From NCBI GenBank assembly GCA_030753675.1, contig JASMBU010000002.1, positions 62,001 to 126,000 of the forward strand: DNA of 64,000 nt. Reading direction: 5' to 3'. The notes beneath the pieces are model-generated. The model did no database searches, was not told the DNA's origin, and saw only the letters and a list, made by a program, of their open reading frames with translations. Shown here one piece after another: positions 1 to 7,563 of the stretch (position 1 is its first letter; the number at the start of each line of letters is the position of its first letter). The DNA comes from Methylococcales bacterium. GTDB taxonomy: Bacteria > Pseudomonadota > Gammaproteobacteria > Methylococcales > Methylomonadaceae. The position numbers and the translations under genes were made by a program.

Positions 1-140
1 TGCGAGTTGTAAACGGGAACATTGAGATTGTGCGAGGGCTTGATCTCAGTGAGTTTAGTATTGGAAAAATGAAAGAAACAGAGTTGGAGTTAAAAGCAGA
101 ACGCGATGCTGTTAAGCATTTGTTGCCCAGTAGTGATTAG
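1..140 (+). CDS. C-terminal fragment of an unidentified protein
   Basis: An open frame runs from the window edge (first full codon at base 3) to a TAG at 138-140, giving the last 45 residues of a protein. The tail is charged and helix-like (residues K-M-K-E-T-E-L-E-L-K then D-A-V-K-H). I do not recognise the family. It ends 20 bases before the convergent hprA stop. Its place beside serine-cycle genes makes a C1-metabolism role possible, but that is a guess from position only. The even codon use and clean stop support it being a real gene end. Confidence 0.6.
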   Translation, partial: RVVNGNIEIVRGLDLSEFSIGKMKETELELKAERDAVKHLLPSSD

Positions 141-160
141 TTTAGCGACGGGTTGTTTGG

Positions 161-1132
161 TTAGCGAATGATGTCTCGAGGGGTCTGTCCTGAAAAGAAT
201 TCTTTAATGTTTTCAATAACGCGAAGGCCCATGGCATTTCGGGTTTCTTCGGTAGCACTCCCTAAGTGTGGAAGTAAGGTGACATTGTTGAGGCCTAGGA
301 GTTCAGGGTCTATTGCGGGTTCATTTTCAAAAACATCTAGTCCAGCACCGGCAAACCAGTTGTTTGAAAGTGCTGTGATTAAAGCCTTAGTATCAATAAC
401 ACTGCCACGTGCCGTGTTAATCAGATGGGCTTTAGGGTGTAGAAGTTTTAACCGATCTTCATTTATGAGGTGATGGTTTTGAGGTGAGCCCGGGCAGTGG
501 ATTGAGATAAAGTCTGCAGTTTCTAGCACGGCATCGATTGAGTTGCAGTTCTGTGCTTTAACGGGTTGTGTTAGGTTTAACGGTACTGGGCTGGTGTTGT
601 AGAAAATGATTTTCATATTAAAGCCAAAATGTGCCTTGTAAGCGGTCGCTTGAGCAATGCGCCCGAAACCAATAAGTCCTAATGTTTTTCCAGTCACCTT
701 TTGCCCTAGCATTTGGGTAGGGTGCCAGCCGTGCCATTTTTTTTGACGGATTAGGCGATCTCCTTCGGTACCGCGCCGAGCAGACATCAGTATTAACATC
801 ATTGTTATATCGGCGGTGCAGTCCGTTAAGATATCCGGTGTATTGGTAACGCAAATGCCCTGATCTTGGGCGCTTTGGATATCAATATGATTAAAGCCGA
901 CACCGAAATTACCAATGATTTTAGTGCGGATTGGTGTGGTTTTAAAAATAGCGGTGGATAATGGGTCGGTAACGGTCGAGAGGATGGCGTCGAAATGGCT
1001 TAAGGCATCTTTAAGCGCTTTAGGCGTTAAGGGGTGGTCCTGATGGTTGAGCGTGCTGTCAAATTCTTTTGTAAGGATTTCTTCAATTGCATAAGGCCAT
1101 TTGCGGGTGACCAGAATCTTGGGTCTTTGCAT
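161..1132 (-). CDS. hprA: Hydroxypyruvate reductase (D-2-hydroxyacid dehydrogenase family)
   Basis: NAD(P)H-dependent reductase of 323 residues, the usual family length. A Rossmann motif G-L-I-G-F-G-R-I lies at about residues 152-159. The catalytic triad of the D-isomer 2-hydroxyacid dehydrogenases is visible: Arg242 in T-A-R-G, Glu271 in D-V-F-E-N-E-P and His289 in L-P-H-L-G-S. In the serine cycle this cytosolic enzyme reduces hydroxypyruvate to glycerate. That function is inferred mainly from the adjacent serine-glyoxylate aminotransferase, which makes hydroxypyruvate. Glyoxylate reductase or another 2-hydroxyacid dehydrogenase are the alternatives. It lies downstream of sgaA on the same strand, separated by 106 bases that contain a perfect hairpin. 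Confidence 0.88.
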   Translation of the reverse strand: MQRPKILVTRKWPYAIEEILTKEFDSTLNHQDHPLTPKALKDALSHFDAILSTVTDPLSTAIFKTTPIRTKIIGNFGVGFNHIDIQSAQDQGICVTNTPDILTDCTADITMMLILMSARRGTEGDRLIRQKKWHGWHPTQMLGQKVTGKTLGLIGFGRIAQATAYKAHFGFNMKIIFYNTSPVPLNLTQPVKAQNCNSIDAVLETADFISIHCPGSPQNHHLINEDRLKLLHPKAHLINTARGSVIDTKALITALSNNWFAGAGLDVFENEPAIDPELLGLNNVTLLPHLGSATEETRNAMGLRVIENIKEFFSGQTPRDIIR

Positions 1133-1191
1133 GGTTAACTACCAGTTGCAAGTAATAGTTGGTAGTTTAGCAGATAATAAGCTCTAAAGAC

Positions 1192-1227
1192 CCGTGGATA
1201 AACAGCCTCTTTGCTGTTTATCCACGG
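1192..1227. repeat. Perfect 15-bp inverted repeat between sgaA and hprA
   Basis: The arms at 1192-1206 and 1213-1227 are exact reverse complements around a 6-base loop. The hairpin sits between sgaA and hprA, which both read leftward. No run of T follows it in the leftward direction, so it is not a classical intrinsic terminator. An RNA processing or stability element in the sgaA-hprA transcript, or a protein-binding palindrome, fits better. Each arm contains TTATCCACG, one base from a DnaA box, but the pairing itself looks like the main feature. Confidence 0.75.
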
Positions 1228-1238
1228 ATTATGCGCGT

Positions 1239-2405
1239 TTAGTTGGCAGTGGCGCGGTAATATTCAATAGCTGCAGCCACACCACTTCCGGGTGTTATGT
1301 CAAAGCCATTGTCAAGTAATGCCATTTCTACGCCGGCGATGGCGCCCAGCATGGAAACGTCATTCATGTTGCCCATATGGCCAATTCTGAAAACTTTTCC
1401 CGCAACTTCGGTCAGTCCGCCGCCCAGTGATATGTTGTATTTATGGTAGGCAGTAGCAATAACGTCACGGGCATCTTTGTCTTCAGGAACGACAACAGCG
1501 GAAACGGTATTGGATTCGAAACCGGGTTGGGCACAGAGCGATAAACCCCAAGCAGCAATGGCTTTTCGGGTGCCTTCAGCAAGACGATGGTGTCGTGCAA
1601 AAACATTTTCAAGGCCTTCTTCCAGTAATAAATCTATCGCCTTGCGGAGGCCATGTAAGATTGGGGTAGAGGGGGTGTAGGGCGTATAACCGTCTTTATT
1701 CGTGTTGATGTGGTCTTTTAAGTCTAAAAAGCAGCGAGGGTACGTGTTGGTGCCGCAGGCAGCCATAGCTTTTTGGCTAAAAGCAAGAAAAGCCCCGCCA
1801 GCAGGTAGCATAAAGCCTTTTTGTGAGCCACTAATTGCGCCGTCAACGCCCCACTCATCCATTCTAAAATCAAGACTTGCAATTGAGCTGACGCCGTCAA
1901 CAAACAATAGCGCGGGATGTTGGGCTGCATTTATGGCTAGACGAACGCCGCCGATATCGGAAGTAACGCCGGTTGATGTTTCGTTGTGGGTTGCTAAAAC
2001 AGCTTTAATTTCATGGCCGCTGTCTTCCTTTAGGCGTGTTTCTAGAGTATCAAGAGGGATGCCCTGACCCCATTCAACTTCATGGCATTCCACTTCAAAC
2101 CCTAAGCGCTTTGCCATGTCCATCCAGAGGTGAGCGAATTGACCAAATCGGTAAATGAGTACTTTATCGCCGGGATTGAGGGTGTTTGTCAGGGCTATTT
2201 CCCAGCCGGCAGTACCTGTGGCGGGAAAGATGAACGCTTGGCCTTGTTCGGTTTTAAAGATTTTTTTGAGGTCGTGCAATAGCGGCTTGAGAAGCTCTGG
2301 GAAGGTCGGTGACCGATGGTCTTCCATGTCGACGCGCATAGCATTGCTGACTTCAGTTGGAACGTTCGTAGGACCTGGGATGTAAAGATGATTTCGACCC
2401 GCCAT
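1239..2405 (-). CDS. sgaA: Serine-glyoxylate aminotransferase
   Basis: Class V PLP aminotransferase of 388 residues, close to methylotroph SGAT length. The N-terminus (G-R-N-H-L-Y-I-P-G-P-T) is characteristic. The PLP-contacting Asp170 is in F-V-D-G-V-S-S and the Schiff-base Lys196 in S-G-S-Q-K-G. The enzyme transfers the amino group of serine to glyoxylate, giving hydroxypyruvate and glycine, and so closes the serine cycle. Its neighbours hprA (next step) and the divergent mcl-mtkAB arm (source of glyoxylate) support this over alanine-glyoxylate transaminase. The start is the ATG whose complement ends at 2405. Confidence 0.92.
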   Translation of the reverse strand: MAGRNHLYIPGPTNVPTEVSNAMRVDMEDHRSPTFPELLKPLLHDLKKIFKTEQGQAFIFPATGTAGWEIALTNTLNPGDKVLIYRFGQFAHLWMDMAKRLGFEVECHEVEWGQGIPLDTLETRLKEDSGHEIKAVLATHNETSTGVTSDIGGVRLAINAAQHPALLFVDGVSSIASLDFRMDEWGVDGAISGSQKGFMLPAGGAFLAFSQKAMAACGTNTYPRCFLDLKDHINTNKDGYTPYTPSTPILHGLRKAIDLLLEEGLENVFARHHRLAEGTRKAIAAWGLSLCAQPGFESNTVSAVVVPEDKDARDVIATAYHKYNISLGGGLTEVAGKVFRIGHMGNMNDVSMLGAIAGVEMALLDNGFDITPGSGVAAAIEYYRATAN

Positions 2406-2685
2406 GGTTTGCCTCTATAAATAAAAGTTAAAGTAATTTGATATGCTTTAGAGCAGCAAATCAATAAATAACCCGATATTATCCCATATAAGATGTTAAG
2501 CAGCAATGCTGTTGTCAAATGGCGTTACGGGTCATGGTGGCTGATATTTTTGTAGCAAATAAAAACAGGAGTATGGAAAAAAAGACGGCTGGAATATATA
2601 ATGATGGGTTGCTTTTAGTTGCTTTGAAATTTACGGTGGTAGCTAAGATAATCTGATTGAAATTATAGAGGTTTGGGTATTAATT
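2406..2685. promoter_or_regulatory. Divergent intergenic region between the two serine-cycle arms
   Basis: These 280 bases separate sgaA (leftward) from mcl (rightward), so both promoters and any shared operator must lie here. The stretch is AT-rich. I could not assign a convincing -35/-10 pair. The mcl ribosome-binding site is AGAGGT at about 2668-2673. No LysR-type regulator gene is adjacent. Confidence 0.5.
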
Positions 2686-3636
2686 ATGAGCTATACATTG
2701 TATGAACCATCAGTCCAACGCGTTCAACGTTGTGAACTAGCTGTCCCAGGGTCAAGTCCAGAGATGTTTGAAAAAGCACTGACGAGTGGTGTTGATTTTG
2801 TTTTCTTAGATTTAGAAGATGCTGTTGCGCCTGATGATAAGTTGCAGGCACGTAAAAATGTGATTGAGGCCATTAATGATTTAGATTGGGCGGGGCATGG
2901 GATTGCTGTTTCTGTCAGGATCAATGGTCTGGATACTCAATATATGGTTCGTGATGTTGTTGACTTGGTCGAGCAGGCTGGCGATAAACTAGATACGATC
3001 TTAATTCCCAAGGTAGGGGTTTATGCGGATGTCTATATGGTGGAAGCCATGTTGAGCCAACTGGAAGTACAAGAAGGGTTAACGCATAAAATTGGAATTG
3101 AGTGTTTGATCGAAACAGCCTTGGGAATGGCAAATGTTGAAGATATAGCTCGTAATGGGGCAACCGGTAGGTTAGAGGCATTACATTTTGGGGTTGCTGA
3201 TTATGCGGCGAGTAATCGTGCCAGAACAACTAATATTGGCGGATTAAACCCTGATTACCCAGGTGACCAGTGGCATGCGGCGATTAGTCGAATGACAGTG
3301 GCGTGTAGGGCTTATGGTTTACGTCCTGTTGACGGACCTTTTGGAGATATTAAGGACCCTGAGGGTTTTACTGCTGCTGCAAAGCGAGCTGCTGCATTAG
3401 GTTGTGAAGGGAAATGGGCTATCCATCCGTCGCAAATTGCCTTAGCTAATGATGTGTTTACACCACCACAAGCAGAAGTTGACAAAGCTAAACGTATTTT
3501 AGTGGCATTGAAAGAAGCTGCTGAACAGGGTAAAGGTGCTGCGGCTCTGGATGGGCGATTGATTGATGCGGCTTCTGAAAAAATGGCAACTAATGTTGTT
3601 AAGGCTGCCGAAGCAATTGCGTTAAAGACTAAATAA
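2686..3636 (+). CDS. mclA: Malyl-CoA lyase (HpcH/CitE family)
   Basis: TIM-barrel lyase of 316 residues that splits malyl-CoA into acetyl-CoA and glyoxylate. Family landmarks are F-L-D-L-E-D-A-V (about residues 40-47), Arg78 in V-R-I-N, and the Mg-binding pair Glu143 (I-E-T) and Asp172 (F-G-V-A-D-Y). It is the first gene of a rightward arm, 30 bases before mtkA, which together with mtkB makes malyl-CoA. That pairing is why malyl-CoA lyase is preferred over citrate lyase beta or citramalyl-CoA lyase. The start ATG follows AGAGGT at good distance. Confidence 0.93.
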   Translation: MSYTLYEPSVQRVQRCELAVPGSSPEMFEKALTSGVDFVFLDLEDAVAPDDKLQARKNVIEAINDLDWAGHGIAVSVRINGLDTQYMVRDVVDLVEQAGDKLDTILIPKVGVYADVYMVEAMLSQLEVQEGLTHKIGIECLIETALGMANVEDIARNGATGRLEALHFGVADYAASNRARTTNIGGLNPDYPGDQWHAAISRMTVACRAYGLRPVDGPFGDIKDPEGFTAAAKRAAALGCEGKWAIHPSQIALANDVFTPPQAEVDKAKRILVALKEAAEQGKGAAALDGRLIDAASEKMATNVVKAAEAIALKTK

Positions 3637-3666
3637 ACAGTATTAGATTAAGGAAGGGGAAGGCAC

Positions 3667-4854
3667 TTGGATATTCATGAGTATCAGGCTAAAAATATTT
3701 TAGCAGGTTATGGCGTTAAAATAGCTGAAGGTGGACTAGCATATAGTCCTGAACAAGCGACTCAGCGTGCTCGCGATATTGGCGGCAATGTTTGGGCTGT
3801 AAAAGCACAGATTCATTCAGGTGCGCGTGGTAAAGCAGGCGCTATTAAAATTTGTAAAACACCTGATGAGGTCTTTTCAGCTGCAGATGGCTTATTAGGT
3901 AAAACTATTGTGACGCATCAAACAGGGCCGCAGGGAAAAGTTTGTTCTCGTCTTTATATTGAAGCGGGAACAGATATTGTTCGAGAGCTATACCTGAGTT
4001 TCTTAATTGATAGAGAGTATGAGCGTATTGTGATGATTGGCTCATCTGAAGGCGGCATGGATATTGAAGAAATGGCTGAAAGTAACCCAGAGGCTATTAT
4101 AAAGATTTATATTGAGCCGGCGATTGGTTTGCAGGATTTTCAAGCCCGGGCAATGGCTTTTTCATTAGGTCTTCCTGCCAGCATGTTAAGTCAGGCGGTA
4201 AAGGTGATTGAAGGTTGTTACCGGGCATTGCGCGATACCGATGCTAACATGTTAGAGGTTAATCCCTTGGTGATTAATGGCCATGATGAGCTTATTGCGC
4301 TAGATGCTAAGATGGACTTTGATGACAACGCCTTGTTCCGACGTCAAAATATTTCGGAATTACGAGATAAATCTCAAGAAGATGAGCGAGAAATGGCCGC
4401 TGCCGATAGAGGCTTGAGTTATGTGGGTCTGGACGGTGATATTGGTTGTATGATCAATGGTGCTGGGTTAGCTATGGCTACGATGGATATGATTAAGCTA
4501 GCAGGGGGTGAACCTGCTAATTTTCTTGATGTTGGAGGCGGTGCTTCACCGGAACGAACTGAAAAGGCGTTTCGATTGGTGTTGGCGGATGACAATGTTA
4601 AAGTCATGTTGGTTAATATTTTTGCAGGCATTAATCGCTGTGACTGGATTGCGGAAGGTGTGGTTAAGGCGGTTAAGAATATTGAATTAACGATGCCATT
4701 GATTGTGCGGTTATCTGGAACCAATGTCGATGAGGGAAGAGAAATTATTTCAAAAAGTGGCCTTCCGATCATAATGGCGGAAACATTAGCTGATGCGGCT
4801 GAAAAGGCTGTAGCAGCACGAAATGACGTGATAGCAAAGGGACAAGGAGAATAG
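3667..4854 (+). CDS. mtkA: Malate-CoA ligase (malate thiokinase) beta subunit
   Basis: ATP-grasp protein of 395 residues resembling succinyl-CoA synthetase beta. The N-terminal M-D-I-H-E-Y-Q-A-K opening and the nucleotide-binding [14 protein letters not shown] stretch (about residues 45-58) are typical, with E-V-N-P-L further on and N-I-F-A-G-I-N near the C-terminal domain. With MtkB it forms malyl-CoA from malate, CoA and ATP. The sequence alone does not separate malate from succinate ligase; the upstream malyl-CoA lyase does. The start is TTG at 3667, preceded by a strong purine-rich AGGAAGGGGAAGG. No ATG fits, since the family motif begins at this codon. Confidence 0.92.
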   Translation: MDIHEYQAKNILAGYGVKIAEGGLAYSPEQATQRARDIGGNVWAVKAQIHSGARGKAGAIKICKTPDEVFSAADGLLGKTIVTHQTGPQGKVCSRLYIEAGTDIVRELYLSFLIDREYERIVMIGSSEGGMDIEEMAESNPEAIIKIYIEPAIGLQDFQARAMAFSLGLPASMLSQAVKVIEGCYRALRDTDANMLEVNPLVINGHDELIALDAKMDFDDNALFRRQNISELRDKSQEDEREMAAADRGLSYVGLDGDIGCMINGAGLAMATMDMIKLAGGEPANFLDVGGGASPERTEKAFRLVLADDNVKVMLVNIFAGINRCDWIAEGVVKAVKNIELTMPLIVRLSGTNVDEGREIISKSGLPIIMAETLADAAEKAVAARNDVIAKGQGE

Positions 4855-4857
4855 ACG

Positions 4858-5745
4858 ATGGCAATTCTAATTAATGAAAGAACACCCATTGTTATTCAAG
4901 GGTTTACCGGAAAAATAGGGACCTTTCATGCCCAAGATATGATTAATTATGGTTCAAATATTGTGGCTGGAATCACCCCTGGAAAGGGCGGGGTCCAGCA
5001 TTTAGGGCGTCCGGTTTTTAATACGGTTAAGGAGTCTGTAGAACAATTAGGTGCCGAAGCGAGTATTATTTTTGTACCACCTGCTTTTGCCGCTGATTCG
5101 ATTATGGAAGCTGCAGAAGCCGGCATTAAATATTGTGTGGCTATTACTGATGGTATACCTACGCAAGATATGATGAAGGTCAAAAATTATTTAAAAAATT
5201 TCCCTGAAGATAGACGTATGGTTCTTACCGGGCCGAATTGTGCCGGTACGATCAGTCCAGGACGTGCCATGCTTGGTATTATGCCGGGACATATTTATAT
5301 GCCTGGTGACGTTGGTGTTGTGGGTCGCTCTGGGACGCTTGGCTATGAGGCTGCTGATCAAATGAAAGCCTTAGGTATCGGTATTTCAACATCAGTTGGT
5401 ATTGGTGGTGATCCTATTAATGGTAGTTCACACCGTAAAATATTGGAAAAGTTTGAGCAAGACCCAGAGACTAAAGTTGTTCTCATGATTGGTGAAATTG
5501 GAGGGCCTCAGGAAATTGAAGCAGGCTTTTTTGCCAAAGAACAAATGAGTAAGCCGGTTGTCGCATATATTGCTGGTTTGACGGCACCGAAAGGTCGACG
5601 GATGGGGCATGCCGGTGCAATTATTTCATCCACAGGTGAGAGTGCGAGTGAAAAAGTAGAGCAACTTCTTGACATGGGTGTCACCATTTCCCCTACGCCC
5701 TCTGCAATGGGTGAGACGGTTGCCAAGGTTCTGGCAAGTTTGTAA
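4858..5745 (+). CDS. mtkB: Malate-CoA ligase (malate thiokinase) alpha subunit
   Basis: CoA-binding and phosphohistidine subunit, 295 residues, of the succinyl-CoA synthetase alpha type. The CoA-binding Rossmann domain begins with V-I-Q-G-F-T-G-K-I-G. The phosphorylated histidine is His251 in R-R-M-G-H-A-G-A-I. The start codon is three bases after the mtkA stop, so the two subunits are almost certainly translationally coupled. Together they activate malate for cleavage by malyl-CoA lyase. This ends the serine-cycle arm; recA follows after 128 bases. Confidence 0.93.
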   Translation: MAILINERTPIVIQGFTGKIGTFHAQDMINYGSNIVAGITPGKGGVQHLGRPVFNTVKESVEQLGAEASIIFVPPAFAADSIMEAAEAGIKYCVAITDGIPTQDMMKVKNYLKNFPEDRRMVLTGPNCAGTISPGRAMLGIMPGHIYMPGDVGVVGRSGTLGYEAADQMKALGIGISTSVGIGGDPINGSSHRKILEKFEQDPETKVVLMIGEIGGPQEIEAGFFAKEQMSKPVVAYIAGLTAPKGRRMGHAGAIISSTGESASEKVEQLLDMGVTISPTPSAMGETVAKVLASL

Positions 5746-5804
5746 GGTGTAAAAAGGTGTTTTTATATTGCATGGTATTGCCCAGAGTAAGCTATATTTA
5801 TGGC

Positions 5805-5844
5805 TAGGTAGTTGGGTGCGTTATGATTTCAGTCGTAGGTAGTT
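5805..5844. promoter_or_regulatory. Pair of 9-bp direct repeats upstream of recA
   Basis: TAGGTAGTT occurs at 5805-5813 and again at 5836-5844, 31 bases apart, close to three helical turns. A possible -10 hexamer (TATGAT, 5822-5827) lies between them. The region has no CTG-N10-CAG LexA box: the trinucleotide CTG is absent between mtkB and recA. An operator role is inference from spacing and position. Confidence 0.35.
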
Positions 5845-5873
5845 AGTTAGTTGGTATATAAAAGGGACAGTTA

Positions 5874-6902
5874 ATGGATGACAATAAAAAGAAAGCGTTA
5901 GATGCTGCATTAATGCAGATAGAGAAACAATTTGGTAAAGGGTCTGTCATGCGGATGGGTGATTCCGCTGCATCAAGAGATATTGAAACGGTGCCGACAG
6001 GGTCTTTATCCTTAGATATTGCTTTAGGATGTGGTGGCCTGCCGCGTGGACGAGTTGTTGAAATCTATGGTCCAGAGTCTTCAGGTAAAACCACGATGAC
6101 CCTTGAGGTTATTGCACAGATGCAAAAATTAGGCGGTTCAGCGGCATTTATAGATGCTGAGCATGCTTTAGATCCCTTGTATGCTGAAAAAATTGGTGTC
6201 AATGTTGATGATTTGTTGGTTTCTCAGCCCGATACCGGCGAGCAAGCCTTAGAAATCACGGATATGCTGGTCCGCTCTGGTGCTGTGGATATGGTGGTTA
6301 TTGATTCTGTTGCAGCGCTTACACCCAAGGCGGAAATTGAAGGCGATATGGGTGATTCGCATATGGGGCTCCAGGCTCGGTTAATGTCTCAAGCGTTAAG
6401 AAAGTTGACCGGTAATATTAAACGATCGAATACGCTGGTTATTTTTATTAATCAGATTCGTATGAAAATTGGTGTTATGTTTGGAAATCCAGAAACAACT
6501 ACGGGTGGAAATGCATTGAAATTTTATTCTTCAGTGCGCTTGGATATTCGTCGTATTGGAGCCATAAAGAAAGGCGACGAAATAGTCGGCAATGACACCC
6601 GTGTAAAAGTAGTTAAAAATAAAGTTGCCCCCCCATTTAAGCAAGCAGAGTTTGAAATTTTATATGGTCAGGGTGTTTCTTTTTTAGGTGAGCTGATTGA
6701 TCTTGGTGTGAAGTATGGATTCGTGGGTAAAGCGGGATCATGGTATAGCTGTAATGGTCAAAAAATTGGCCAAGGTAAAGATAATGCACGTACATATTTA
6801 AAAGAGAATGTAGCGGTTGCTATGGAGTTGGAGCAGAAAATTAGAGCGGAAGCTTTTGGTCTTCAAGAAGACGGTAAAGCGTCTAAAAATGAAGACACTT
6901 GA
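5874..6902 (+). CDS. recA: Recombinase RecA
   Basis: Strand-exchange ATPase of homologous recombination and SOS co-protease, 342 residues, normal length. Walker A is G-P-E-S-S-G-K-T-T at 66-74. The Walker B region is [10 protein letters not shown], followed by a DNA-binding loop 2 region with [15 protein letters not shown]. The tail is acidic and short (ending K-N-E-D-T). The start ATG follows AAAGGGAC. recX follows after 53 bases, as is common in gammaproteobacteria. No recognisable LexA box lies upstream. Confidence 0.98.
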   Translation: MDDNKKKALDAALMQIEKQFGKGSVMRMGDSAASRDIETVPTGSLSLDIALGCGGLPRGRVVEIYGPESSGKTTMTLEVIAQMQKLGGSAAFIDAEHALDPLYAEKIGVNVDDLLVSQPDTGEQALEITDMLVRSGAVDMVVIDSVAALTPKAEIEGDMGDSHMGLQARLMSQALRKLTGNIKRSNTLVIFINQIRMKIGVMFGNPETTTGGNALKFYSSVRLDIRRIGAIKKGDEIVGNDTRVKVVKNKVAPPFKQAEFEILYGQGVSFLGELIDLGVKYGFVGKAGSWYSCNGQKIGQGKDNARTYLKENVAVAMELEQKIRAEAFGLQEDGKASKNEDT

Positions 6903-6955
6903 TTGAATAAGTCGTTATTTAAGTCAGTTGCTGACTAAGTTAGGGGTGAGTTTTC

Positions 6956-7417
6956 ATGCTTGAAACGCATGATAGGCTGGAAATAAAACGGTTTTGTTTT
7001 CAGTATTTAGCGCGACGTGAACACAGTCAGCAGGAATTGCACCAGAAACTATCTCGTAAAGGTTTTGAAAAAGCAGAAATAACTATTGTCTTAGATGAGT
7101 TTGTCATCAATGATTGGCAAAGTGATCAACGCTTTGCAGAAAGTTTTTTTAAGCAATGTTTAACCCGAGGGTTGGGGCCGATACGAATTAATTATGAATT
7201 AAGGCAGCGCGGCATTACTGATGAGCAAACAGTAATGAGTGAAGAAGACATTGACTGGGGCCAGCACCTGTTAAATGTTTTTCAAAAGAAATTTGACGAT
7301 AACATGGTTTTAACAGCTCAGGAATGGGCTAAAAGATTACGGTTCTTGCAATATCGAGGTTTTACAACTGAGATGATTCGCGAATTATCTAAAAGCTTAG
7401 GTATTGTGATTAAATGA
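6956..7417 (+). CDS. recX: Regulatory protein RecX
   Basis: Small helical modulator of RecA filaments, 153 residues, with the tandem three-helix RecX repeats. The first has the family-typical L-A-R-R-E-H-S-Q-Q-E-L-H-Q-K-L (about 20-34), and another ends with F-L-Q-Y-R-G-F. It directly follows recA, probably in one transcript, and precedes alaS. Assignment rests on length, the R-E-H-S-x-x-E-L motif and the conserved recA-recX-alaS order. Confidence 0.95.
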   Translation: MLETHDRLEIKRFCFQYLARREHSQQELHQKLSRKGFEKAEITIVLDEFVINDWQSDQRFAESFFKQCLTRGLGPIRINYELRQRGITDEQTVMSEEDIDWGQHLLNVFQKKFDDNMVLTAQEWAKRLRFLQYRGFTTEMIRELSKSLGIVIK

Positions 7418-7563
7418 ATTTTTGATTGCGTTGATTTGGCGTTGTCTTGACTTTTTTTAATGCAGTATTAGTGCTAGGTAATGGCGTCGCTTTCCGGAGC
7501 GACTGAGAGCAATTTAAATAGAGAGTTTTTTCGTTTTTAATTAGATAAAATTATTTTGAATTT

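Noticed and set aside
1192-1227. DnaA boxes suggesting a replication origin
   Set aside because: TTATCCACG occurs only as the two arms of one hairpin, with a mismatch to the box; no dnaA, dnaN or box cluster is near.
4419-4889. Minus-strand open frame across the mtkA-mtkB junction
   Set aside because: Antisense shadow of two well-identified enzyme genes, with no start signal or family match.
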